From Sciurus carolinensis (lineage: Eukaryota; Chordata; Mammalia; Rodentia; Sciuridae), in the NCBI RefSeq assembly GCF_902686445.1, contig NC_062224.1:52203156-52267155 (forward strand): a stretch of DNA of 64,000 bases, given 5' to 3'. Position 1 is the stretch's first letter, and each line of letters begins with the position of its first letter. The notes beneath the pieces were generated by a model. The model saw only the letters and a program-made list of their open reading frames with translations. It searched no databases and was not told where the DNA came from. This document shows positions 36,011 to 45,292 of the stretch, piece by piece. The position numbers and the translations under genes are program-made.

Positions 36011-37024
36011 ATGAGAAAACAAGGGAAGAAAATGCCCCAAACAAATCTAGATGTTACATCAATAAAATCCAACGACAGCATGGCAGAAGAAATGACAGAA
36101 AGGGAGTTCAGAATGTACATAATTAAAATGGTTAGGGAAGCAAACGATGAGATGAAAGAGCAGATGCAGGCATTGAACGATCGCACCAATCGACAGTTAA
36201 CAGAGCAAATTCAGGAAGTAAAAGATCATTTCAATAAAGAGTTAGAGATATTGAAAAAAAACCAAACAGAAATCCTTGAAATGAAGGAAACAATAAACCA
36301 AATTAAGAACTCCATAGAAAGCATAACCAATAGGATAGAACACCTGGAAGACAGAACTTCAGATATTGAAGACAAAATATTTAACCTCGAAAACAAAGTT
36401 GAACAAACAGAGAAGATAGTGAGAAATCATGAACAGAATCTCCAAGAACTATGGGATATCATGAAAAGGCCAAATCTGAGAATTATTGGGATTGAGGAAG
36501 GCTTAGAGAAACAAACCAAAGGAATGAACAATCTATTCAATGAAATAATATCAGAAAATTTCCCAAATCTGAAGAATGAAATGGAAAATCAAGTCCAAGA
36601 GGCTTATAGGACTCCAAATACACAAAATTACAACAGATCCACACCAAGGCACATTATAATGAAAATACCTAACATACAAAATAAAGACAGAATTTTAAAG
36701 GCTGTGAGAGAAAAGAACCAAATTACATTCAGGGGGAAGCCAATACGGATATCAGCAGATTTTTCAATCCAGACCCTAAAAGCTAGAAGGGCCTGGAACA
36801 ACATTTTTCAAGCTCTGAAAGAAAATGGATGCCAACCAAGAATCTTATACCCAGCAAAACTTACCTTCAAATTTGACGATGAAATAAAATCATTCCATGA
36901 TAAACAAAAGCTAAAAGAATTTACAAAAAGTAAGTCAGCATTACAGAACATTCTCAGCAAAATATTTCATGAGGAAGAGATAAAAAACAAAGAAGCAAAC
37001 CAGCAAAGGGAGGAATTATCCTAA
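36011..37024 (+). CDS. ORF1: L1 ORF1 protein (RNA-binding chaperone)
   Basis: 337 codons and fully open, the usual L1 ORF1 size. Residues about 40-150 form a long coiled coil (Leu/Ile/Glu/Lys heptads such as TNRIEHLEDRTSDIEDKI) for trimer formation. An RRM-like domain follows, with RPNLRIIGIEEG near residues 154-165, then a basic C-terminal domain with KARRAWNNIFQALKENG near 258. It would coat L1 RNA in the cytoplasmic ribonucleoprotein and act as a nucleic-acid chaperone. Intact by length; function untested. The ORF2 start lies 32 nt downstream. Confidence 0.95.
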   Translation: MRKQGKKMPQTNLDVTSIKSNDSMAEEMTEREFRMYIIKMVREANDEMKEQMQALNDRTNRQLTEQIQEVKDHFNKELEILKKNQTEILEMKETINQIKNSIESITNRIEHLEDRTSDIEDKIFNLENKVEQTEKIVRNHEQNLQELWDIMKRPNLRIIGIEEGLEKQTKGMNNLFNEIISENFPNLKNEMENQVQEAYRTPNTQNYNRSTPRHIIMKIPNIQNKDRILKAVREKNQITFRGKPIRISADFSIQTLKARRAWNNIFQALKENGCQPRILYPAKLTFKFDDEIKSFHDKQKLKEFTKSKSALQNILSKIFHEEEIKNKEANQQREELS

Positions 37025-37055
37025 AGGAACTGTCAAATAAAGGAGGAACCAAGAT

Positions 37056-38756
37056 GTGTCAAAAATTTTAAATATGACCCAAATGACTGGGAATACAAAT
37101 CATATCTCAATAATAACCCTGAATGTTAATGGCCTGAATTCATCAATCAAAAGACATAGACTGGCAGATTGGATTAAAAAGAAAGATCCAACAATATGTT
37201 GCCTGCAACAGACTCACCTCATAGAAAGAGATACCCATAGACTAAACGTGAAAGGATGGGGAAAAACATACCATGCACATGGACTCAGCAAAATAGCTGG
37301 AGTATCCATCCTCATTTCAGATAATGTGGACTTCCAGCCAATGTTAGTCAGAAGGAATAAAGAAGGACATTTCATACTGCTTAAGGGAAGCATAAATCAG
37401 CAAGATATAACAATCATAAACATCTATGCCCCAAACAGTGGCTCATCCATGTATGTTAAACAAATCCTTCTCAATTTTAGAAACCAAATAGACCATAACA
37501 CAATAATACTAGGTGATTTTAACACGCCTCTCTCACCACTGGACAGATCTTCCAAACAAAAATTGAACAAAGAAACCATAGATCTCAATAACACAATCAA
37601 TAATTTAGACTTAACAGACATTTATAGAATATACCATCCAACCAAGAGCGAATACACTTTCTTCTCAGCAGCACATGGATCCTTCTCTAAAATAGACCAT
37701 ATATTATGCCACAAAGCTAATGTCAGCAAATACAAGAAGATAAAGACACTACCTTGTATTCTATCAGATCATAATGGATTGAAGTTACAAATTAATGAAA
37801 GAGTAAAAAACAGACACTACTCCAACACCTGGAGATTAAACAATATGCTATTATATGATGAATGGATAACAGAAGATATTAGGAAGGAAATTAAAAAATT
37901 CTTAGAGGTAAACGAGAACAAAGAAACATCATATCAAAATCTCTGGGACACTATGAAAGCAGTACTTAGAGGAAGATTTATTTCATGGAGTGCATTTAAT
38001 AAAAGAAGTAAAACTCAAAAAATAAATGACCTAACACTACAGCTCAAAGCCCTAGAAAAAGAAGAACAGACCAACACCAAAAGTAGTAGAAGACAGGAAA
38101 TAGTTAAACTGAGAGCTGAAATCAACGAAATTGAAACGAAAGAAACAATACAAAAAATTGACAAAATAAATAGTTGGTTCTTCAAAAAAATAAACAAAAT
38201 TGATAAACCTTTAGCCACACTAACAAAGAGAAGACGAGAGAAAACCCAAATCACTAAAGTTCGGAATGAACAAGGAAATATCACAACAGACACGACTGAA
38301 ATACAAAACATAATTAGAAGCTATTTTGAAAATCTATACTCCAACAAAATAGAAAATTTCGAAGACATCAACAGGTTTCTAGAGACATATGAACTGCCTA
38401 AACTGAACGAGGAGGACATACACAATTTAAATAGACCAATTTCAAGTAATGAAATAGAAGAAGTCATCAAAAGCCTTCCAACAAAGAAAAGTCCAGGACC
38501 AGATGGGTTCTCAGCCGAGTTCTACAAAACTTTTAAAGAAGAGCTCATTCCAATACTTCTCAAAGTATTCCAGAAAATAGAAGAGGAGGGAATTCTCCCA
38601 AACTCATTCTATGAAGCCAATATTACCCTGATTCCTAAACCAGACAGAGACACATCAAGGAAAGAAAATTTCAGACCAATATCCTTAATGAACATCGATG
38701 CAAAAATTCTCAACAAAATTTTAGCAAATCGCATACAAAACATATTAAAAAGATAG
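37056..38756 (+). pseudogene. ORF2: L1 ORF2, part 1: endonuclease and start of RT (inactivated)
   Basis: 566 codons. The apurinic-type endonuclease lies at about residues 15-250: TLNVNGLNS near the start, then CLQQTHL, where the family has CLQETH with the catalytic Glu; here the codon at 37209-37211 is Gln. [14 protein letters not shown] and LSDHNG keep their Asp, Asn and His residues. The RT start follows, with [13 protein letters not shown] and [25 protein letters not shown] missing base in the A-run at about 38745-38755 creates TAG at 38754; the old frame continues to 38818, where the ERV begins. Confidence 0.93.
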
Positions 38757-38818
38757 TGCATCATGATCAAGTGGGTTTCATCCCAGGGATGCAAGGTTGG
38801 TTCAACATCAGGAAATCA

Positions 38819-38911
38819 GAGGTACCTGGTTTTGTTCTCAGCACTTCCTTGGCATCTTGCCAGGCGCCATCTTGGCCACGCCGAAGGGCTGGGGTCTGCA
38901 GTACCCCGACA
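38819..38911 (-). mobile_element. ERV-B 3' LTR (truncated)
   Basis: Starts TGTCGGGGTACTGCAG at 38911, matching the 5' LTR start at 45292, and stops after 93 bp at a junction with L1. It includes a CCAAGATGGCG YY1-type site. Confidence 0.9.
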
Positions 38912-38927
38912 GCTCCCCCTTTTTTAT
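38912..38927 (-). promoter_or_regulatory. ERV-B polypurine tract
   Basis: On the minus strand an A6-G5-AGC purine run directly precedes the TG of the 3' LTR. Confidence 0.85.
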
Positions 38928-39075
38928 TTATTAAAAGAATGCTGGCTTGGGATCGTGTCTGTCTTAGGCGGAGTGGTCAACCATCGTCCTTACCCGTCAT
39001 CGGATAACTGCAGAGCATGCTACAGCTCCTGTCTTAGGTCGGTACGCGGTTACCTCCTTCCTTACCCGTCATTGA

Positions 39076-39828
39076 CTACCGATCCAGCATGCTCAGCCAG
39101 ACTTGAGGAGAGCTGCCAGCCTCTAAGGCCATCATGGCTTGATGGAAAATGATGCGATCTCTGGCATGAACTTGGCGAATACGCATGATAAAGCGTGTGA
39201 GGAAGACAATTGCAATGATCATAAACACACACAATGCTCCCATTCCTGCCCATTGCTTTACAAAACTGAAGGAAGAAGATAACCAATTTTGCATTTTAGA
39301 TATAGGGGCTACATTAACTCTAGTAGAATTAAGGCTAACAATTTGTGATCTAAGAATGGCAGTAAGATTATCAAATTTATAAGACCAATTGGCACGTAGC
39401 TGAGTAGATATGATTTTAGACAAATTTGCTGCATAACTAAGATTATGATAAGCTACAGGTGTAATGCACAGTCCCGGCAGATGATAAATACACCCCACGC
39501 TTAACAGTTCTTGTAAAAGGTCCATTTGTTCTTGAAGTAAGTCCACACGCTGGTTTACCAAAAGTAGTCCTGCTTTTAGGTGTTGATGCACTGTTTGTTG
39601 AGTAGACAAAGCAGTAGCTGTCTGCTGGACCACTTCATTAAGCTTAGTTGCTGACTGTACTGATGTCGTCAAGGCTACAGCTGCTGCGGCGGCTGCTGCT
39701 GCTGATGCAACTATGGTGGTAATGACTGCTACGGTGATTCCAAAGTCCCTCTTATTTCTGGAAAGCAATACTGGCAATTCATCATCTGTAACAGAGACTG
39801 GGACTGGTAGGAAGGTAGGAACACACAT
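39076..39828 (-). CDS. env: ERV-B Env transmembrane-subunit frame, 250 codons, open
   Basis: Encodes the end of the surface subunit, a furin-type RNKR site (about residues 24-27), an Ala/Val-rich fusion-peptide-like segment (about 30-55), heptad-repeat helix, a CIYHLPGLC two-cysteine loop (about 112-120), a second helical region with N-glycosylation sites, a membrane anchor (about 195-215: CVFMIIAIVFLTRFI) and a 35-residue tail ending at TAG (39078-39076). It resembles beta-retroviral/IAPE-type TM. The Met at 39828 is only the first in frame; a TAA lies just upstream and the surface subunit is lost. Whether it is translated is unknown. Confidence 0.85.
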   Translation of the reverse strand: MCVPTFLPVPVSVTDDELPVLLSRNKRDFGITVAVITTIVASAAAAAAAAVALTTSVQSATKLNEVVQQTATALSTQQTVHQHLKAGLLLVNQRVDLLQEQMDLLQELLSVGCIYHLPGLCITPVAYHNLSYAANLSKIISTQLRANWSYKFDNLTAILRSQIVSLNSTRVNVAPISKMQNWLSSSFSFVKQWAGMGALCVFMIIAIVFLTRFIMRIRQVHARDRIIFHQAMMALEAGSSPQVWLSMLDR

Positions 39829-39965
39829 TAAGTCTGCCAGCAGGAACCTAGAAGCATTTTAACATTGAGAGATAGCACAAATCTGAAGTACAATTGAGAG
39901 AAGCAGTTGTTTTGTTACATAGTTGAACTGTTCCTCCTAAGAGACTAAAAAGAGGTTGTAAGTTA
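39829..39965 (-). pseudogene. env: ERV-B Env surface-subunit remnant
   Basis: Upstream of the open TM frame, in another frame, the minus strand reads a Cys- and Asn-rich piece (LGGTVQLCNKTTASLNCTS) with two glycosylation-type sites. A frameshift and stop near 39865 separate it from the TM part. A TTCTAG/GTTCC at about 39851 could serve as a splice acceptor. Confidence 0.6.
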
Positions 39966-40650
39966 GTTTATTCCGTGGAAACACACAAACTGAGCCGCAG
40001 CTCCAGTAAAGCACTGGGTTACCCTTATTACCCAGAGTTAAAAAAAAAAAAAAAAAAACCCAAACAAAGAGACAAAGAGAAAGTTTATGTTTAGGGGACC
40101 TGAAGGTCTCCTCTATTCCCCCTTTTTGTTTATCATGGATAGAATCTTATATCCATTTGTCCATCCTGTCTCGGTTATCAGTTTGCTTAATCATTTGGTA
40201 CTGTTGAGTAAGGACCATAGTTTGGATTGTTTAAAGGGAATAATACAGACTTCTCCCGGCAGGGAGAAAGCTGATATTTTGAAAGTCCTGAGAAGTGAGC
40301 GCACCCTACATCCCCTATAGGCAGGTAAATTTGGTAATCAATGGGCTCCGGAGATCCTTGACATTTGCAAAGGCAGATGGCTTCATGGCTTCATTTCCTT
40401 GAATTGACCCGATTCCCTATTTCTACACTAACTACCTGTCCTTAATTCTGGCTTCATTCTCCGCTTTAGCTAGAGGAACTCCCAACTGCTTTAAGGAAAA
40501 GGGGGCGTCGGTCGTTCTGGCTGCTTCGAAGCTGAAAGGGGGCAGTGAGGGGCAAGCAGTTTGGAGTTCCTTTTTTAAAAAGTCTGGTTGGGGAGGAGCA
40601 GGTTGTAAAGTCATCTGGGGGTGGGTGCTTCTATGATAGAAGAACAAAAA
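39966..40650 (-). other. ERV-B interior, 3' part
   Basis: Mostly non-coding. A second purine run on the minus strand (AAACAAAAAGGGGGAATAG, about 40108-40126) looks like a polypurine tract but has no LTR start that matches ERV-B. The 71-codon frame at 40432-40647 (PPPQPD, PFSFEAARTTDAPFSLKQ) is Pro-rich and Gag-like in character, unproven. An A18 run lies at about 40041-40058. Confidence 0.45.
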
Positions 40651-43600
40651 GACATGAATACTGAAATGAAATTAGTACAAAGTAAATGTTGCAGCATCTG
40701 GAACATGCCACTGAGTATCATGAAAATGACAGAAGTCAATCTTTCACCAGGAGGTGGAAGAACTGAGAAATTGTTCCCATAACTAGACCTAGCAAAGCCT
40801 GGAAAGGACAAGGCCTTTATTTGGGAACTTTAACATAGTCCAGGTTATCAGGAATGTAAACACAACATTTAACTCTTAATGTCATAGATATCCCAAAAAA
40901 TATAGTTAAGCTACTTAAGTCATCTGATTGTGTAAAATATCCCTTTATTGGTATAACCTGTGTTTAGTAGAGAGCTCTATATTTCTGTTACTTAGGGCTA
41001 GGTAATCATACGAGCAAACATAGATTAAGTCTACCTGTGTAGCTTAGGAAGATCTGCAGGCCTTAAACTGACTAAAAACTTCTGACTCTGGCAGTTTCTC
41101 TTGATTGTTATCAGGCACATTTGCTGAAGAATCTTTCTTTCATTTGTAGCTTCCAGTCTTTATTCTAGTGGACTAACATAAGTGTACATCTTAAGTTACA
41201 TTTAATTGTTATTTCTTTTAAATGCCCAAGAATGGCTATATTTTGGTTTTTACTGTTTTGCTGGGTGTCCAGGATCCTCTAGTCTCAACAATCTCCTTGA
41301 TCAGGAGGTTGTGTGACCCAGAGTTGCAGCACTCCTTAGAGAAGTCCTCTTATTCCCTGGGTTCAGGCTGACTGAGGGCAAAAGATCCAAATACTGGCCT
41401 ATCTTGCCTTCTGTATTTAATTCCAATCTCTAAGTTTGATCTTAATCATCCAGCAAGCCAGTTTTACCAGTCATAGAGTGAGAGTACTGGGCTTTAACTT
41501 TAATGTTCATAACTTTACAGTTATTTACCCTTTTATCTAACTGGAGTCTGCATTAGTTCTGGAAGTTACCACTATCTGTTCTATAGGTGATGGCTTATTA
41601 TCATAAGTTACCTAGGTTGCGTGTTTTTGAAGCAGCTACTTTTGTAAAACATTAACAGGTAACAGTTTTACAAAATGAAATTAGCAAGAGTAAAAATATA
41701 TTCTGCTTGTATAATAGCTATCTTGAATTTTGACTGAGAACCACATTATATTTCCTATTTGAGATCATAGCAATTTTACAACAAAAACCAATCTTTTGAT
41801 TATAACTTTAAATAAGCTGAAGTCTGACTTATTTTGGAGTCACTCTAACATGCAGTAAGGTGGGAGGCAGAGCCTTATCTCAGGTAAGGCGTGACTCTTT
41901 ATAGATCTTAAGTGTTCTAATTCTGATGTTGATCTTTGCTTCTTCCTTAAATATCATTAAGTAGTTTACATATACTGTTTCCTGAGTCTATACAAACTTT
42001 ATAATTAACACAATTTAACATTGTATCTAAAACATGAATCAAAGAAAGGCTGAGAGAGCTTTTAACTTTCCTTTTGTGTGTCAAAGTGGCAAAATATTTT
42101 CATGTTTCACAAAATTAACCTTTAAACAAGTCAGGCTCTAATGTTTAGAAATACATTTACATTTGAAATTTTTTATCTCAATGTAAAATATAACCAATTT
42201 TACATATATCCTATTGATAACAGGTCCTCTAATAGAACACTAAATGATAGAAATTAATCCCCAATGAAATTTACTCTTTATAAGCTTAAAATTACCATTA
42301 CAGACAAGTTTATCTGGAGAATAGCAGCTTGATAAATTTCCTGCTTTAAAACTTGTATACCTGAAAAATATGAACACATTTAATATACAACTAGAAACCA
42401 TTTCACAATTACCTTGACACTTTTTTTTTTTACCAAATTTAGTTTTTAAAGAAAAATTTAGACTCTGTAACACAGTACAATACTTTAACAGTTGTTTAGC
42501 CATAATTGTATTCACCCCAATTTTTAAGACTAATTGTTCTAAAGAATAAAACTTAAGAGACACAAAGTTAAGAGTAAATTAGTGTTTCTAAGAAATCCTT
42601 GCCATGTTACCATGTCATTTTACCATATAGATTAAACTTTGGCTTATATTAGAACATTAGTATTTTACCTTAGGAAAAACCTTAAATAGCTTTAGCTGTT
42701 TTACATACATACAACCAACTTAGTTATACACAGACTTGTTGAAACTGGCCCTTTACTTACACACAGACTTTTTTACCCAGAAACATTTTCTTTTTTTTAT
42801 CTATTAAATATATTTTTAAACCCGGAACCTTTTATTTTTTCTTTCCTATCTGTTGACCCCTTTTTGTTCACATTCTGATACAACTCTTATGAAATTTTTG
42901 AATTTAGATAAATCACTCTATTTTAATAAGATTAAATATTTTGTTATTTATAGTACTCTTAATTGAAACACAGGTGAAACTTTTGGGACCCTTTATATAT
43001 AGAATTCCACTTGTTAGGACATAACTTCTAATAACCTTGTTTTTAGTTTAGTGATGACACAAAGCAAGTTTAAACCCTTTTTATTTACCAACCTATGAAA
43101 ACACCAATAATGTTTAAGTATGATACCCCATGTAATTTAAGAAGTTAAAAGTACTTGATGTTATTTAACAATTAGCATTTTAACTTTGTAAATTAACCAG
43201 ACGTCTCTACAAACACATTTGAGTAATCCCATACATGTTAACTCCAATTTATTTATTTTATAAAAACCAAGATATCAGACAAGTGTCCTGAACAGGATCC
43301 GTTGCCTCTTTCCTGCTGAAGAAAAGTCCTAGAAGCAATTGATATTAGACATTGTTTAACATTAACATTTCATTAGTTTGACCACCTGGAGACTTGCAAG
43401 TTATTTTCAAAGATATTTTACTTTTATTAGTTTACCCAATTTAAATTGAACCTTTTTAAATCATGTGAATAAAGGATCCATTTTTAAATTTTAATTTTAA
43501 GAGCGCTCAGTTTTGACAAAACATGACATTAGACAGCACGACATACAGATAACATAAAATCAAAGGCCTTGTAACTTTATAGGTAAATGTTCATTGCAAT

Positions 43601-43985
43601 GAAACAGATGTTTAAAAACTTCAGTTGAATAAAAAATAGAACTGATCAAAAAGAAAAAAATCATTAACCTAGGTATGTAGGATCAAAATTATGAGCTCAA
43701 AAATACAGCATTAAAGAAAAACAAAACAAACAAAGAATCCTAGAAAATAAGTTAGTTAAGTTTAAAACGGACACCCCTTTTTTTTTTTTTTTTCTTCAGG
43801 TTACCCCTCCTCCTTCCCGCTGGGACTGCTGTAATTTATATTCCATTGTAGGTTTTGACAAGGCCAGGCAGGGGGGAGGGAGGATCACCCAGGACTTTTT
43901 AACCCTTTTTTTACCTGGTTGAGAAATCAGATTAGGTTTGAATGCAGAAAATCATGAAACAATTATCTCCCAATACTTGTGGGGA
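40651..43985 (-). other. ERV-B interior: 3.3 kb non-coding block
   Basis: Sits where gag, pro, pol and the start of env would be. It is AT-rich, and the longest frame seen is 107 codons (42240-42563) with no retroviral motif; no YMDD, RNase H or integrase block was seen on either strand. The part 41510-41850 is similar in reverse complement to 54215-54714, so it is repeated sequence. This resembles the non-viral interior of non-autonomous ERVs such as mouse ETn (family knowledge); the parallel is inferred. Confidence 0.6.
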
Positions 43986-43999
43986 CTATGGCTACTATA

Positions 44000-44386
44000 T
44001 TATGTTCCCACTCTCTCTGAAGTCTGAGAACATAATCGTTCCTCTTTAATTTCTTCTAAGATCTGACTTCCTTCTTCTAAAGGCCCCTTTAAATCCCTAA
44101 AAGGGTTTTTTGATTTACCTTGCTGCATCAAACAAGATTTAACAAGTGACCATATTGCCAGAGTTCCCACTGGCAAAGGCTCACGTCTCTCCGCGTCACG
44201 CAAATCCTCTCCTAGCTGTTCCCACTGAGGAAGATTTAATAATCCCTCGTCTAAAAACCACGGAGAGACCTTTTTTACAGTATCTAGGAACTTGAAGGCC
44301 GTGTTTGCCTTCAATGGTGTTCCGTGATTTTTTAAAAGTTCTCTAAGAGGCCGCTGCATTCTAATCTTAGACAGATCCGTTCCCAT
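44000..44386 (-). pseudogene. gag: ERV-B Gag matrix fragment
   Basis: The ATG at 44386 starts MGTDLSK, with a glycine at position 2 suited to myristoylation, then a matrix-type helical domain (LKANTAFKFLDTVKKVSPWF, then WEQLGEDLRDAE), as in beta-retroviral matrix proteins. It ends at a stop after 128 codons, so capsid and nucleocapsid are missing. The frame extends upstream to 44455, but MGTDLS is the natural start by its myristoylation context. Matrix would target Gag to a membrane. Alone, it cannot assemble a particle. Confidence 0.82.
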
Positions 44387-44429
44387 GACTACGAGGTAGT
44401 TTACTAGTTTAAACACACAAACAAAAGAC

Positions 44430-44472
44430 AGGCGCGCGCACGCACACACGCTCACTCACACACGCACACAGT
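44430..44472 (-). repeat. GC/CA-rich simple repeat in ERV-B leader
   Basis: Plus-strand CGCGCGCACGCACACACG-type alternation followed by CTCACTCACACACGCACACA. Purine-pyrimidine alternation could favour Z-DNA. It lies between the minisatellite and gag. Confidence 0.8.
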
Positions 44473-44483
44473 TTGGTACCACT

Positions 44484-44798
44484 TGAATCGTCCCTCCCAC
44501 GGGGAACGTTTTATGATGAATCGTCCCTCCTCTGGGGAACCTCTTATGATGAATTGTCCCTCTGCTGGGGAACCTCCTGTAATGAATTGTCCCTCTGCTG
44601 GGGAACCTCCTGTAATGAATTGTCCCTCTGCTGGGGAACCTCCTGTAATGAATTGTCCCTCTGCTGGGGAACCTCCTGTAATGAATTGTCCCTCTGCTGG
44701 GGAACCTCCTGTAATGAATTGTCCCTCTGCTGGGGAACCTCCTGTAATGAATTGTCCCTCTGCTGGGGAACCTCCTGTAATGAATTGTCGCTGCTCCG
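44484..44798 (-). repeat. 33-bp minisatellite in the ERV-B leader
   Basis: About 9.5 units of 33 bp. Seven consecutive central units (from about 44552) look identical; the first two and the last are diverged. The unit contains CTCTGCTGGGGAACCTCCTG on the plus strand. Since 33 is a multiple of three, all frames stay open on both strands (44456-44833 minus; 44473-44838 and 44483-44848 plus), so these frames are not evidence of coding. Location is between primer site and gag. Confidence 0.97.
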
Positions 44799-44865
44799 CG
44801 AACCTCGAGACGTCTCACCTTTTGAACTCTCAAACTAATTTTTCTTGATTTGAAAACTTATGTGA

Positions 44866-44871
44866 ACTTAC
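44866..44871 (-). promoter_or_regulatory. ERV-B candidate 5' splice donor
   Basis: Minus strand GG/GTAAGT, about 20 nt past the primer site and before gag, the usual place for the donor of spliced env RNA. Confidence 0.55.
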
Positions 44872-44888
44872 CCTTATATTTTTTCTCG

Positions 44889-44909
44889 TTCCCGGGTGTT
44901 TCGGCACCA
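44889..44909 (-). promoter_or_regulatory. ERV-B primer-binding site (tRNA-Phe-like)
   Basis: Minus strand TGGTGCCGAAACACCCGGGA immediately after the LTR. It matches the complement of a tRNA-Phe 3' end except for two extra bases (AC or CA) after GAAAC. IAP elements use tRNA-Phe (family knowledge). Confidence 0.8.
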
Positions 44910-45292
44910 TCTATCGCGTCCCCTGCCCGCAGAGAAACATGAAACCAGATCAGGGCAAGTTCTTTATTTTCCGCAGTCTGCTTCTTCTGGCTGGCCAGCA
45001 GCGGCGGGCCGCTCCTGCAAGCGCCTTACATTACATACAACAACCAATCAGCTTATAGATCACGAGGGGAAAGCATGGACAGTAATGGAGCACAATAGTG
45101 TGGATATAGCAATCATGCAGTGTCCACGAGGACCCATGACCAATCACATTAACTTCCTCAAAATACGCCACTTGTTGGCAGAGAGTATTAGTCTGCTGGA
45201 GGTACCTGGTTTTGTTCTCAGCACTTCCTTGGCACCTTGCCAGGCGCCATCTTGGCCACGCCAAAGGGCTGGGGGTCTGCAGTACCCCGACA
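44910..45292 (-). mobile_element. ERV-B 5' LTR
   Basis: About 383 bp, starting TGTCGGGG at 45292. It has a YY1-type CCAAGATGGCG site near 45255, a TATAAG box at about 45053-45058 and an AATAAA signal at 44963-44968, defining U3, R and U5 in the compact layout of an IAP-type LTR. It could drive minus-strand transcription along the ANKRD26-like gene direction. Confidence 0.9.

Larger units (their letters stand above)
38819..45292 (-). mobile_element. ERV-B: IAP-like, largely non-coding provirus inside L1
   Basis: Minus-strand order: 5' LTR (45292-44910), primer site, 33-bp tandem repeats, Gag matrix start (44386), a long non-coding interior, a broken Env (from about 39960), polypurine tract and the first 93 bp of a 3' LTR (38911-38819). 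The rest of the 3' LTR, the target-site duplication and a few L1 bases are missing, since L1 joins directly at 38818. Pol is absent. Orientation matches the ANKRD26-like gene and opposes the L1. The visible LTR parts differ at 3 positions in about 91. Confidence 0.9.

Noticed and set aside
38756..39152. Plus-strand open frames of 83 and 129 codons
   Set aside because: They cross the L1/ERV-B junction and the antisense LTR; no domain is seen.
44484..44798. CRISPR-like array
   Set aside because: The units are contiguous with no variable spacers, and the setting is a mammalian ERV.
44456..44848. Three overlapping open frames of 121-125 codons on both strands
   Set aside because: They are translations of the 33-bp minisatellite; the unit is a multiple of three, so open frames are automatic.
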